Shown here: positions 36,131 through 45,518 of the stretch, piece by piece
How positions within the stretch are numbered: position 1 is the first letter of the stretch
Layout: every line of letters begins with the position of its first letter
DNA from: Advenella sp. FME57
GTDB taxonomy: Bacteria; Pseudomonadota; Gammaproteobacteria; Burkholderiales; Burkholderiaceae_B
Assembly: GCF_014897675.1 (NCBI RefSeq)
Contig: NZ_JABUXU010000003.1
Location: 186,001-250,000 of the forward strand
Reading direction: 5' to 3'
Length of the DNA: 64,000 nt
Notes under the pieces: model-generated
The model's input: only the letters and a program-made list of their open reading frames with translations
Told to the model about the DNA's origin: nothing
Databases searched by the model: none
Translations under genes and position numbers: made by a program

Positions 36131-37048
36131 TCACAGCGCAAATGTCGGTTTGACGGGCGCGCCAGGTCGTGGCAAATTGAGCATTTGCCTGGCTTCCTTG
36201 GGGGTTGCCGGCTCATAGCCCATTTCACGAACCAGCCGGACAATTCTTTCGGTCAATTCGATATTGCTGGCCAGCCGGCCTTGCGAGTAATAAAGATTGT
36301 CTTCCAGTCCTACCCGTACGTGTCCTCCCAGCAGCAAGGAGTTGATGGCACAGGGCAGCTGTGCCGGGCCGATGCCGCTGGCGCCGAAGATGGTCCCGGG
36401 CGGCAGGCACTCGACCATGAATTGCAGATTTTTCGGCGAGTAGGGCATGGCGTTCTGAAAGCCCCGGTGCACACCCATGACTAAATTGACATAGGCCGGT
36501 TCTTCGTCCGCGCCCATCGCAAGTAACGTTGCCGTATCCTGCAAAATATGCGTGGGACTGAACACCTCCCATTCGGGTTTGATGCCGCGTTTTTTCATCT
36601 CGTCGGCCAGAAAGCGGCAGCGCGAGGGTGCGGTGTTCATCAGAATTTCCTTGTTATCGAAGCTGGCAATAATGGTGGTGGCGTCCAGCGTGCACATTTC
36701 GGCGCCGGCCTCCATGCCCTTGATGCGTTCTTCCCAGAGCAGCTCCCACATGCCGTTTTCGTTCTGTCCGATCATCTCGCCGTGCACACCACCACCCGTG
36801 GAGTTATTCAGGATAATGTCGCATTTGGCGCGAATGCGTGTATTCATATCGTAATAAATATCGGGATTGCAGGTGGCGCCGTCATCAGGATTGCGCGCAT
36901 GCAGCGCCACAATGCTTGCTCCGGCGTTATAGCAGTCGTAGACGTCGTCTGCAATCTCCTGCGGTTGCGTGGGCAGGTTCGGGTTCTGGCTTTTGTAGGC
37001 CATGCCCCCGGTAGGGGCAATGGTGATAATGACTTTTGGTGTACTCAT
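36131..37048 (-). CDS. BKACE (DUF849) beta-keto acid cleavage enzyme
   Basis: 305 residues of the Kce family, which splits beta-keto acids using acetyl-CoA. The C-terminal [11 protein letters not shown] with its Glu and the MGVHRG segment are conserved. The zinc motif usually reads His-X-His; here it is ALHAR, so one ligand is Ala48 while H50 remains. The ATG overlaps the stop of the binding protein gene at 37045 by four bases, so it is the distal gene of the benzoate transport operon. Substrate unknown. Confidence 0.85.
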   Translation of the reverse strand: MSTPKVIITIAPTGGMAYKSQNPNLPTQPQEIADDVYDCYNAGASIVALHARNPDDGATCNPDIYYDMNTRIRAKCDIILNNSTGGGVHGEMIGQNENGMWELLWEERIKGMEAGAEMCTLDATTIIASFDNKEILMNTAPSRCRFLADEMKKRGIKPEWEVFSPTHILQDTATLLAMGADEEPAYVNLVMGVHRGFQNAMPYSPKNLQFMVECLPPGTIFGASGIGPAQLPCAINSLLLGGHVRVGLEDNLYYSQGRLASNIELTERIVRLVREMGYEPATPKEARQMLNLPRPGAPVKPTFAL

Positions 37049-38277
37049 GATTGCGCTCCTGCAGATTGTTGCACCAGATTGCAGGCGGAGTCTTCCAGTT
37101 TGCCGTAAAGATCATCGGGCGAAAGCGTTTCAACTTTCCGGTAATAATCCCAGGGGGCTTTGGATTCGTCCGGTTTTTTTACCTGCATCAGGTACATCGG
37201 ATTGGTGAGTCTGCCATCGGCACGTACGATGGCGTCCTTGGCAAAAAAGTCTTTGATGCGCTCGGTCTTGAATCGCTTCATGACTGCATCCGCATCGTCG
37301 GTTTTTAATGCGGCGACTGCAGCAAGATAATTGCTGACGGCCGAATAGGTGCCTGCCTGAATGTAGGTCGGTATGCGATCAGTGATTTTTTTGTATTCGG
37401 CTGTCCACTTGCGGGTGTCATCGTCCAGATCCCAGTAAAACGGCGTGGTCAGATACATCCCCTGGGTGACTTGCAAGCCCAGGGAATGGATGTCTGGAAT
37501 GAGTACCGTCAGGCCAACCAGATTCATCTGGGTATTCAAGCCAAATTCGTTGGCAGATTTTGCCGCGTTCACAAAGTCGCCGCCTGCATTGGCCATCCCC
37601 AGGATCTTTGCGCCTGACGATTGCGCTTGCAATATATAGGAAGAAAAATCGGCAGCGCCTAGCGGCACCTTGACCGAGCCTTTGATGGTGCCGTTGGCTT
37701 GCCTGACCACCTTGGACGTGGCCGCTTCCAGGGCATGGCCAAAGGCGTAGTCGGTGGTAATGAAGAACCAGTCCTTGCCGCCATTTTTGACCACAGACTT
37801 GCCTGTGCCGTTGGCCAGCGCATCGGTCGAATAGGTGTAGTGGATAATGTAAGGGGAGCATTGCTTGCCGGTCAGGGCAGATGTGCCGCCGCCAGTAGAG
37901 ATAAACAGTTTTTTCTTTTCAGTGGCTACGTTGGCCATGGCCAGGCTGACCGCAGAATTGGTCCCGCCGATCAGAATGTCCACTTTGTTCACATCCACCC
38001 ATTCGCGCGATTTGGCGGCTGCAATATCGGCTTTATTCTGATGATCGGCATAAAGCAGTTCAATTTTCTTGCCGTCGATGCTACCGCCCGCATCGCGGAT
38101 TGCCATACGGATCGCCTGCACACCGCCCTGGCCGTCATAGTCGGCGTAGACCCCCGAGATATCGGTTAGAAAACCGATTCGCACGACATCATCAGAGATG
38201 CCGGCGGCATGCGCCACGCCTGTGGAGGCAAGCAGCATGCCTGTTGCCAATGTGAATGTGTCTGTATTGTTCATCAT
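37045..38277 (-). CDS. branched-chain amino acid-type ABC substrate-binding protein
   Basis: About 410 residues with signal peptide ([18 protein letters not shown]). LivJ-type fold: [58 protein letters not shown]. Two adjacent ATGs (38277 and 38274) follow GGGAGAG. Second binding protein of the operon whose membrane parts are encoded just upstream; related to the orphan at 28228 but not to the one at 41847. Likely brings an aromatic carboxylate or one handled by the adjacent BKACE enzyme. Confidence 0.9.
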   Translation of the reverse strand: MMNNTDTFTLATGMLLASTGVAHAAGISDDVVRIGFLTDISGVYADYDGQGGVQAIRMAIRDAGGSIDGKKIELLYADHQNKADIAAAKSREWVDVNKVDILIGGTNSAVSLAMANVATEKKKLFISTGGGTSALTGKQCSPYIIHYTYSTDALANGTGKSVVKNGGKDWFFITTDYAFGHALEAATSKVVRQANGTIKGSVKVPLGAADFSSYILQAQSSGAKILGMANAGGDFVNAAKSANEFGLNTQMNLVGLTVLIPDIHSLGLQVTQGMYLTTPFYWDLDDDTRKWTAEYKKITDRIPTYIQAGTYSAVSNYLAAVAALKTDDADAVMKRFKTERIKDFFAKDAIVRADGRLTNPMYLMQVKKPDESKAPWDYYRKVETLSPDDLYGKLEDSACNLVQQSAGAQS

Positions 38278-38419
38278 TCTCTCCCTTTTATACTGTCTCT
38301 TTCGACTGTGTATCCGGCCAGGGCTCATCGCCGATAGCTGGCAGTTCTCTCGTTGATGCCGGGCAAGTCTTGTACCGGCCTGGCTGCGGTTATCTTTTTG
38401 GGTCTTGGCGCCACGACCG

Positions 38420-39148
38420 TCAGACGCCCAGATATTGGTGGATTTGAGAAGGGTCGTTGCGCAGCTGCCTGGCGTCGCCTTCGAGCACAACCCGGCCTTT
38501 TTCCAGTACAACCAGGCGGTCCGCCTGATCCATCACTTTGCGATAATTGCGATCGACCACCATGGTCGCCAGGCCGCTGGTGCGGATGAGTCCGATGACG
38601 CGCCAGATTTCTTCCACAATCAGCGGCGCCAGGCCTTCGGTGGCTTCGTCCAGAATGATGGCATCCGGATTGGTCATCAGCGCCCGGCCAATCGAAAGCA
38701 TTTGCTGTTCGCCACCGGAGAGCTGGTCGCCCATGTTGTCCAGGCGCTCTGCAAGTCGGGGGAAGGTCTCCAGTATGCGATCGATGTCCCATGCGGTATT
38801 CCCGTCGCGGCCGGCGCGAGCGCACATCACCAGATTTTCTCGGACCGTCAGGTTGGGAAAAATGCCGCGGCCTTCAGGTACGTAGGCAATGCCCAACTGC
38901 GCTGCCTGATAGGGGCGGGCGCCGGACATTTGCTGCCGCTGCAGCTCAATCCGCCCGCTGCGTTGTTTGACATGGCCCAACAGGGTTCGTATCAGTGTGG
39001 ATTTGCCCATGCCGTTGCGGCCCAGCAGGCCTACCGTCTCGCCGCGCCGCAGGTTAAAGTCGATGCCGTGCAGCACGTGGCTGGAACCGTACCAGGCGTG
39101 GATATCGCGCGCCAGAATGATGTCGTCTGTCATTGTTGCATTTGTCAT
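38420..39148 (-). CDS. livF: branched-chain amino acid-type ABC transporter ATPase (LivF-like)
   Basis: 242 residues. Walker A GRNGMGKSTL, signature LSGGEQQ, Walker B AIILDEATEG. Overlaps the stop of livG by four bases. With LivGHM forms an uptake system that, by operon position behind benzoate-CoA ligase, probably imports benzoate or a similar aromatic acid rather than leucine. Confidence 0.92.
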   Translation of the reverse strand: MTNATMTDDIILARDIHAWYGSSHVLHGIDFNLRRGETVGLLGRNGMGKSTLIRTLLGHVKQRSGRIELQRQQMSGARPYQAAQLGIAYVPEGRGIFPNLTVRENLVMCARAGRDGNTAWDIDRILETFPRLAERLDNMGDQLSGGEQQMLSIGRALMTNPDAIILDEATEGLAPLIVEEIWRVIGLIRTSGLATMVVDRNYRKVMDQADRLVVLEKGRVVLEGDARQLRNDPSQIHQYLGV

Positions 39149-39927
39149 ATCGCTAGGGTGCTCGAGTGTTCTGTTGCGTGATCGCTCTCGCCCAGATAGG
39201 CGGTCTGCACGGCGGTATTGTTGCGTATGTCATGGGGCAGTCCGCTAGCGAGCACCGCGCCGTTTACCATCACCGTCAGACGATCTGCAACGGCAAAAAC
39301 CGCGTCCATGTCGTGTTCGATCAGCAAGATAGCCAGGTTCTTTTTCAGCCGGTGCAGCAGCGCCAGCATGCGTTCGGACTCTTCGGCCCCCATGCCAGCC
39401 AGCGGCTCGTCCAGCAGCAGCACCTCAGGTTGCTGGGCCAGGCACATGGCCACTTCAAGCTGTCGTTTCTGCCCGTGCGACAGGTTGGCAGCGACGCTCG
39501 CTGCATGTTCGCTCAGGCCCGCCTGTTCCAGCGCGTGGTCGGCCATCTCAAGGCTGCGCTGGCAATGTTGCGCGGCCGTCCAGACTTGCCACGGTTTCTG
39601 GATTTTTGCCTGGGCGGCAAGGCGGCAGTTTTCGCGCACGCTCAGTGGCAGAAAAATATTGTTGCGCTGATAGCTGCGGCCCACGCCTGCCTGTGATCTT
39701 GCCGGCTGTGACCACTTGCTGATTTCTTTGCCGCGCAAGAACACCTGGCCATCGGTGAGCGGCAGTTCGCCTGACAGCAGATAGGTTAGTGTCGATTTGC
39801 CGGCCCCGTTTGTGCCGATCACCGCCAGGATTTCCCCCTCGAACAACTGCAGCGATACGTTGTTTACCGCAAGCAGCGCACCGAATTTTCGGGTCACATT
39901 CCTGGCTTCAAGTAATGCAGTCGTCAT
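39145..39927 (-). CDS. livG: branched-chain amino acid-type ABC transporter ATPase (LivG-like)
   Basis: 260 residues from ATG 39927, which overlaps livM by four bases; the longer open frame upstream lies inside livM. Walker A GTNGAGKSTL, signature LSHGQKRQLE, Walker B VLLLDEPLAG, plus the LivG-specific IEHDMDAVFAV. Partner of LivF. Confidence 0.92.
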   Translation of the reverse strand: MTTALLEARNVTRKFGALLAVNNVSLQLFEGEILAVIGTNGAGKSTLTYLLSGELPLTDGQVFLRGKEISKWSQPARSQAGVGRSYQRNNIFLPLSVRENCRLAAQAKIQKPWQVWTAAQHCQRSLEMADHALEQAGLSEHAASVAANLSHGQKRQLEVAMCLAQQPEVLLLDEPLAGMGAEESERMLALLHRLKKNLAILLIEHDMDAVFAVADRLTVMVNGAVLASGLPHDIRNNTAVQTAYLGESDHATEHSSTLAI

Positions 39928-40916
39928 TGGGTTGCGCCTCCCTTGTTTGCGCTGCGAGCGCGCCATTCCCGCAGTTGCCGGGGCAGGCCAGCCAGGCCAT
40001 AGGGCATGAGCATGACCACGAAAATAATAAAGCCACCCAACAGCAACTGCCAGTGCTTGGTGAGGGCGGTAAACCATTCTGACAGCAGCACAAAAGCGAA
40101 GGCGCCAATAATTGCCCCGCCCAGGCTGCCCAGGCCACCCAGAATGATCATGAGCAATACATTGCCAGACTGATGCCAGGACAACAGTTCCGGATTGACA
40201 TAGCCGTATTGGCATGCATACAGGAACCCGGCCAGGCCTGCCAGCATCCCGCTAATGACAAAACTGGCAATCTTGTAGGCGGTTGATTCGAATCCGGCGG
40301 CGCGCATGCGTAGCTGGTTGTGCTTGATGCCGACAAAGGCATGGCCCAGGCGGGAACGCAGAATCAGCTGCAGAATGACGACTGTGATAATAAGCAATGC
40401 CAGAGTGAACCAGTAAAAAGTATTGCCCGACTCAAGATCAAAGGGCTGCCACTGCAAAATGGAAAAATCAGGTTTGAAATAAATATAGGTGCCGTCGGAG
40501 CCGCCGAAGATTTCGATGTCATGAAAAACGAAGTAGACCAGTTGTCCGAAGGCCAGCGTAACCATGATGAAATAGACGCCATAGCTGCGCATGACCAGCA
40601 TGCCGATCAGCAGCGCCAGCAGCCCGGCGCCGCCAATGCAAATGGCCATCAGCAGCCAGCCATTGCCCGCTTCCGATTCGGGCGAGAAGGTCGCGACCAT
40701 ATAGGCGGCAAAGCCAAGAAAGGCAGCATGCCCCAGACTTACCAGGCCGGTGAAGCCCACCAGCAGTTGCAGGCTGAGCGCAAAGATGCTCAGGATCATG
40801 ATTTTCGTGACCAGATCGCCGTGGTATTTGCTGCCGATAGGCTCGGGCAGCAGCGGCAGCAGTGCCAGCAGGGCCAGACCGATTATCCACAAAAAAAGAT
40901 TGTTCTTTGTAATCAT
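39924..40916 (-). CDS. livM: branched-chain amino acid-type ABC transporter permease (LivM-like)
   Basis: 330 residues with about ten hydrophobic segments; GFTGLVSLGHAAFLGFAAY and GGLGSLGGAIIGA are LivM signatures. Two bases separate it from livH. Membrane half of the putative aromatic acid importer. Confidence 0.92.
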   Translation of the reverse strand: MITKNNLFLWIIGLALLALLPLLPEPIGSKYHGDLVTKIMILSIFALSLQLLVGFTGLVSLGHAAFLGFAAYMVATFSPESEAGNGWLLMAICIGGAGLLALLIGMLVMRSYGVYFIMVTLAFGQLVYFVFHDIEIFGGSDGTYIYFKPDFSILQWQPFDLESGNTFYWFTLALLIITVVILQLILRSRLGHAFVGIKHNQLRMRAAGFESTAYKIASFVISGMLAGLAGFLYACQYGYVNPELLSWHQSGNVLLMIILGGLGSLGGAIIGAFAFVLLSEWFTALTKHWQLLLGGFIIFVVMLMPYGLAGLPRQLREWRARSANKGGATQ

Positions 40917-40918
40917 GG

Positions 40919-41788
40919 TCAGGTTCCCTGTTTGAACAGACCCTGGGGCTTGAACAGCAGCACCAGCACCATAAGCAGATAGACCAGCGCGCCTGCACCT
41001 TCGGGCCAGAGTACTTTACCAAAGGTGTCGACGAAGCCGATCAGCAGCGCAGCAACCAGCGCGCCCTTGATGGAGCCGATGCCGCCAATGACCACGACCA
41101 CGAAACAGATAATCAATTCATTGCCGCCCATGCCGGGGTAGACTGATGACACTGGGGCCGAGAGCATGCCGGCAAAGATAGCCAGCGCGACACCGGCTGC
41201 AAATACGCTGCGGTACAGTACCGAGATGTTGACGCCCAGCGACTGCACCATCTCGCGATTGGTGGCGCCGGCACGGATTTTCATGCCCAGGCGGGTATGC
41301 TTGATCAACAGGTACATGCCAATTGCAATGACCAGGCAGACAAGCGAAATGAACAGTCGGTAGACCGGATAGCTCAGCCCGTTGCCAAGTGCGATAGAGC
41401 CGGCGAGCCAGCCTGGCGGGCTGACGCCGTGTACATCGTCGCCCAGCAGAATGCTGCGCAGCGCTTCAAATACCAGAATCAGCCCGTAGGTCATCAGCAC
41501 TTGCAACAGATGCTCGCGCTCGTAAAGAAAGCTGAAAAAGCCCCACTCCAGCAAGTAACCGAAGGCCAGAGCCAGAATAATACCCAGCACCAGCGCAACG
41601 GCAAAGTTATCGATATACATGCCCAGCGCATATATAAGATACGCGCCGATCATGAAGAAACTGCCGTGCGCCAGGTTGATGACACCCATAATGCCGAAAA
41701 TCAGCGTCAGCCCGCTGGCGATCAAAAACAGCAGCAGCCCGTACTGCACGCTGTTCAGACACTGAATCAGAAATGTTGTTATATCCAT
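40919..41788 (-). CDS. livH: branched-chain amino acid-type ABC transporter permease (LivH-like)
   Basis: 289 residues, start chosen at ATG 41788 (MDITTFLIQCLNSVQYG), as the upstream extension has no homology. Hydrophobic throughout; GVINLAHGSFFMIGAYL and VVIGGIGSIKGALVAALLIG are LivH motifs. A 14-base-pair hairpin sits between it and the preceding binding-protein gene. Confidence 0.92.
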   Translation of the reverse strand: MDITTFLIQCLNSVQYGLLLFLIASGLTLIFGIMGVINLAHGSFFMIGAYLIYALGMYIDNFAVALVLGIILALAFGYLLEWGFFSFLYEREHLLQVLMTYGLILVFEALRSILLGDDVHGVSPPGWLAGSIALGNGLSYPVYRLFISLVCLVIAIGMYLLIKHTRLGMKIRAGATNREMVQSLGVNISVLYRSVFAAGVALAIFAGMLSAPVSSVYPGMGGNELIICFVVVVIGGIGSIKGALVAALLIGFVDTFGKVLWPEGAGALVYLLMVLVLLFKPQGLFKQGT

Positions 41789-41805
41789 ATGTGATCCGAA
41801 GAAAG

Positions 41806-41839
41806 GTGCGTGCGCACGGATCAGCCCGTGCGCACGCAC
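41806..41839 (-). terminator. strong intra-operon hairpin before livH
   Basis: GTGCGTGCGCACGG (41806-41819) pairs perfectly with CCGTGCGCACGCAC (41826-41839) over a six-base loop; GAAA/TTTC can extend the stem. On the minus strand it is followed by CTTTCTTC. Probably a partial terminator or a 3'-end stabiliser that raises binding-protein output over permease. Confidence 0.65.
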
Positions 41840-41846
41840 TTTCGGT

Positions 41847-43016
41847 TTACTTGCTCAGCTTGCAGCCTTTGGCCGGATCTTCCAGATTGGCTACGGCGAC
41901 ACCCAGACTCTTGTTGTGGTTGCCCACGACTTCACGCAGATAGATGTTCTGCACCGGATTGTGCGCCTTGGACATGGTGAACGGTCCGCGCGGGCTGTCC
42001 ACCTTGGCCTGTTCCATCCCTTCGATGACCGAATCCTTGTTCTTGATATCACCCTTGGCGTGGTTTAAACCGGCTGCCAGCAACTGGGCAGCATCGTATC
42101 CCTGCACCGCGTATACGTCCGGCTCCATGCTGAACTTTTCCTGGTAGTGCTTGCGGAACGCCTTGTCTTTCGGATTGTCCAGTTCATCGGCATAGTGCAG
42201 GGTGGTGAGCATGCCCTTGGCTGCATCGCCCTGGGCCTGGAGTGTGCCGTCGGTCAAAAAGCCTGGGCCATAGAGCGGGATCGTCTTGCGCAGGCCCGAG
42301 GCATCGTAATCCTTCACGAATTTGACGGCACCGCCACCAGCAAAGAAAGCAAAGACGGCATCCGGTTTCAATGAGGAGATTTCAGTCAGCAGCGATTGGA
42401 ATTCCACGTTGGGGAAGGGCAGCGTGAGCTCTTTGATCACTTTGCCGCCCTTGGCTTCGAAACCTTCGCGGAAACCATCGGCCGCCTCGGTGCCGGCGGC
42501 GTATTTCCAGTTGATGGTAACAGCGGTTTTATGCTTTTGCTTTTCGGCGGCAACAATGCCCATGCCATAGGCGGGCTGCCAATTGGTGAATGAGCTGCGG
42601 AAGATGTTTTTGGCACACAGCGGCCCGGTGAGCATATCTGCACCGGCGTTGGGAATAATGTAGATGACGCCGCTGTCACGAGCGATTTTCGCCATCCCCA
42701 TGGCCACCCCGGAATGCACTGTGCCTACCAGCACATCGACCTTGTCGCGCTGCACCAGCCGGTTGGTGTTCTCCGGCGCCTTGGCCGGATCAGATTCGTC
42801 ATCGACAGCAAAATATTGTATCTGCTGGCCGCCCAGTTTGCCGCCCTGTTCCTCGACATACAGTTTAAAGCCATTTTCGATCGCCTTGCCAAGCGCCGCA
42901 TAGGTGCCTGTGGCTGGCAGCATGAGGCCCACCTTGACCTCGGCCTGCGCCGCCTGACCCAATCCCCCGGCCAGCATGATCGCTGTCGCGATCGTGGCTT
43001 TTCTCACATTATTCAT
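41847..43016 (-). CDS. ABC transporter substrate-binding protein, probable benzoate/aromatic acid binding
   Basis: 389 residues with signal peptide (TIATAIMLAGGLGQAAQA). Peripla_BP_6 fold: VKVGLMLPATGTYAALGKA, VDDESDPAKAPENTNRLV and TINWKYAAGTEAADGF. It lies between benzoate-CoA ligase and livH, the arrangement known for box-cluster transporters, so benzoate is the likely ligand. Not close to the SBP at 37045. Confidence 0.9.
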   Translation of the reverse strand: MNNVRKATIATAIMLAGGLGQAAQAEVKVGLMLPATGTYAALGKAIENGFKLYVEEQGGKLGGQQIQYFAVDDESDPAKAPENTNRLVQRDKVDVLVGTVHSGVAMGMAKIARDSGVIYIIPNAGADMLTGPLCAKNIFRSSFTNWQPAYGMGIVAAEKQKHKTAVTINWKYAAGTEAADGFREGFEAKGGKVIKELTLPFPNVEFQSLLTEISSLKPDAVFAFFAGGGAVKFVKDYDASGLRKTIPLYGPGFLTDGTLQAQGDAAKGMLTTLHYADELDNPKDKAFRKHYQEKFSMEPDVYAVQGYDAAQLLAAGLNHAKGDIKNKDSVIEGMEQAKVDSPRGPFTMSKAHNPVQNIYLREVVGNHNKSLGVAVANLEDPAKGCKLSK

Positions 43017-43168
43017 TGTCCTGTCTCCTGAATGTACGACTGTTTTTTATGATGACTGCTTATTTGTGTTGCCACGAACGACGCCGCTTGTCGCGATCCT
43101 GGTACCGCATTTCCAGGATCACGGCATACCTTGCGATAGCCCGCTATGCCTGCCTTTTGGTTGATGAC

Positions 43169-44743
43169 TTACGCCACCTCATGCTGATTCATTTCACGCA
43201 GACGGAAGCGCTGGATTTTGCCGGTTGCCGTTTTGGGCAGCTCATCCAGAAATTCAATGCTGCGTGGATATTTGTGCGGCGCCAGCCGGGATTTGACAAA
43301 GGCCTTGAGCGCATCCCTGAGCGTGTCGTCGGCCGCCGGCGCCGTTTCCTTGAGCACCACATAGGCGCGGGTCTTGACCAGCCCCTGCGAGTCAGTAACG
43401 CCGATCACGGCCGCCTCCAGGACGGCTTCATGCTCAATGAGCGTCGCCTCCACTTCGAAGGGAGACACATACTGTCCGCTCACCTTCAGCATGTCGTCGC
43501 TGCGACCCGCATAGGTGTAATAGCCGTCGGCATCGCGCGAATACTTGTCGCCACTCTTGGTCCACTCCCCCTGAAATGTTGCTCTTGTCTTTTCCCGGTT
43601 GTTCCAGTACATGAGGGCAGCGCTTTTTCCCTTGACGTACAGATCGCCGATTTCGCCATCTGCGACGATAGCACCTTGCTCGTCGCGAAGCTCGAGTTCA
43701 TAGCCGGGTACGGGTTTTCCTGTGGTGCCATAGCGGATGTCATCGGGCCTGTTGGACAGAAAAATATGCAGCATTTCGGTCGAGCCGATGCCATCGATGA
43801 TATGACAGCCGAAATGGGCCGTGAAGCGCTCGCCAAGCTCCCGTGGCAGCGCCTCGCCGGCTGACGAACACATGCGCAATTGCACCTCGTCGCGGGTGGG
43901 CGTATTGGCAGCGGCCAGCATGCCGGCATAACCGGTTGGTGCGCCGCAAAATACAGTAGGCTGATGTTTGCGCATCGCCTCAAAGACGGCCTCCGGGGTG
44001 GGGCGGCCCTCGATCAGAATCACGCTGGCACCTACGCCCAGCGGGAAGGTCAGGGCATTGCCCAGCCCGTAGGCAAAAAACAGCTTTGCAGCTGAGAGAA
44101 TACGGTCCGATTCGGTCAGCCGCAGCAGGTCCTGTGCATAATAGCGAATCGTCCAGTAGGGGTTGGCATGACTATGTATGGTGCCTTTAGGCTTGCCGGT
44201 CGAACCCGAAGAGTACAGCCAGAAGGCCGGTTCGTCGGCTTGGGTGCTACAGGGACGGTGACAGGGCGTGGCCGCGGCCAGCACCTGGTCCATGCTCAAC
44301 TGGCCATGCGAGAGTTCACCTTGCGGGCGCGACACGAGGATATGCTTGATTTCGTGCTCTGCTTCGCTCATGGCCTGAGCCAGCACCGGTAGCAGCGCGG
44401 CCGACACCATCGCGGCCTGGCAGCGACTGTCTTCAATGATGTATTTATAGTCCTGTGGTGTCAGCAGGGTATTGATGGCAACCGGCACGATACCGGCATG
44501 AATGGCGCCCAGGAAGGCGACAGGCCAGTCTGTGCAATCGTTCATCAGCAGCAGCACCCGTTCCTCGCGGTGCACGCCGAGGTTTTTCAGTACAGAGGTC
44601 AGGCGCCGCACTTTGTCAAAAAGCGCCTCATAGGTCAATGTGCCGTTGCTATCGATGTACGCAAGGCGATCCAGACGGTGCTGGTTGGTTTGCATCAGAT
44701 AGTCGGCAATATTGAACTGATTGCTGTTTTCAGGGGTCTGCAT
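43169..44743 (-). CDS. bclA: benzoate-CoA ligase
   Basis: 524 residues of the ANL superfamily, the size of benzoate-CoA ligases. ATP loop YSSGSTGKPKGTIHSH, the GTGIGSTE-equivalent IIDGIGSTEMLHIFLSN that is diagnostic for benzoate-CoA ligase, and the C-terminal lysine in PKTATGKIQRF. Activates benzoate to benzoyl-CoA, the substrate of BoxAB. Located in the leftward operon after the DUF4863 gene, divergent from boxR-boxCBA. Confidence 0.95.
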   Translation of the reverse strand: MQTPENSNQFNIADYLMQTNQHRLDRLAYIDSNGTLTYEALFDKVRRLTSVLKNLGVHREERVLLLMNDCTDWPVAFLGAIHAGIVPVAINTLLTPQDYKYIIEDSRCQAAMVSAALLPVLAQAMSEAEHEIKHILVSRPQGELSHGQLSMDQVLAAATPCHRPCSTQADEPAFWLYSSGSTGKPKGTIHSHANPYWTIRYYAQDLLRLTESDRILSAAKLFFAYGLGNALTFPLGVGASVILIEGRPTPEAVFEAMRKHQPTVFCGAPTGYAGMLAAANTPTRDEVQLRMCSSAGEALPRELGERFTAHFGCHIIDGIGSTEMLHIFLSNRPDDIRYGTTGKPVPGYELELRDEQGAIVADGEIGDLYVKGKSAALMYWNNREKTRATFQGEWTKSGDKYSRDADGYYTYAGRSDDMLKVSGQYVSPFEVEATLIEHEAVLEAAVIGVTDSQGLVKTRAYVVLKETAPAADDTLRDALKAFVKSRLAPHKYPRSIEFLDELPKTATGKIQRFRLREMNQHEVA

Positions 44744-44903
44744 GGTTAACTCCGCTAAATGCCTGGCTGCTTATTGCCAGCTCACTACAAGTTGTTGGCA
44801 CTGCCGCGCTGCGAGTGGATCGATTGGCTGTCTTTATCGGCTTTGCGCTATCTCGATACGGCTGCAGCCTGGTTATCGACAGGATCTGAAGTCCTTTGGC
44901 CTG

Positions 44904-45374
44904 TCATTGCTGTTGCGCCGTGAATTCTATTTTTCCTTCCGGCAGCAAATACAGCACATGGGCTGCGCCGTTGCTGACGGTGGGATAATGTGCGGAGTCC
45001 GGGGCGTAGACCTTCCAGCCGGCATCACAACCATCAAACCGGGCGCCGGGGGTGATCGGCATGATCAGATCGATTTCGCCATTGGGATGACGGTGATGGG
45101 GACCGCGGATATCCAGCATGCTCACCACATCTACGGAAAATCCGTGGGTCGCTTCGGACGGCTTGCTCACCCGGCCGTATTTGAGTCCCTGCGCTTCGTG
45201 CTTGCACATCCAGCCATCCTGCACGCCTTCAATACAGGCCGCGCTGATGTCGCGATACCACTGGCTATCCGCACCGTAGTGGCTATTGAGCCAGACCTGT
45301 AACGTCTCATCCAGCGGACGGTTTGCGATTTGCCAGGTTACTGCCTGGATGAGCGTGTCGAAATGTTCACGCAT
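44904..45374 (-). CDS. DUF4863-family protein of benzoate clusters
   Basis: 156 residues; start ATG 45374 with AGGAG nine bases before. The sequence GPHHRHPNGEIDLIMPI and the WKVYAPDSAHYPTVSNG stretch suggest a cupin-like fold with possible metal ligands. Homologues are repeatedly found with aerobic benzoyl-CoA genes, but no biochemical role is established as far as I know. First gene of the leftward benzoate operon, right beside the BoxR operators. Confidence 0.75.
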   Translation of the reverse strand: MREHFDTLIQAVTWQIANRPLDETLQVWLNSHYGADSQWYRDISAACIEGVQDGWMCKHEAQGLKYGRVSKPSEATHGFSVDVVSMLDIRGPHHRHPNGEIDLIMPITPGARFDGCDAGWKVYAPDSAHYPTVSNGAAHVLYLLPEGKIEFTAQQQ

Positions 45375-45408
45375 GCTGAAAGTCTCCTTAACACCTGATT
45401 TTTTTTCG

Positions 45409-45446
45409 TGCATTATTTTGCATGTAGATGATAAGATATGCATGCA
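45409..45446. promoter_or_regulatory. TGCA operator cluster between DUF4863 gene and boxR
   Basis: TGCA occurs at 45409, 45419, 45439 and 45443. The first pair forms TGCA-N6-TGCA, and the third starts 20 bases after the second, so the copies fall on one helix face. TGCA repeats in longer palindromes are the recognised sites of BzdR/BoxR regulators, so this is the probable BoxR operator for both divergent transcripts. Confidence 0.7.
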
Positions 45447-45518
45447 GTTAAAATCAGTCAAGATTTTTGCTCTATCTTTAGGGAAAACACTAGCTCCCGA
45501 TTTACGAAATGGCACGCT

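Noticed and set aside
38405-39181. 258-codon plus-strand frame over livF
   Set aside because: Mirror of a clear ATPase gene; no domain or start signal.
43095-43120. GATCCTGG/CCAGGATC hairpin between bclA and the receptor gene
   Set aside because: Perfect 8-bp stem but no T-run and little context; could be chance, so not listed as a terminator.
43016-43864. 282-codon plus-strand frame over benzoate-CoA ligase
   Set aside because: Overlaps a certain gene on the other strand and shows no protein-like motifs.
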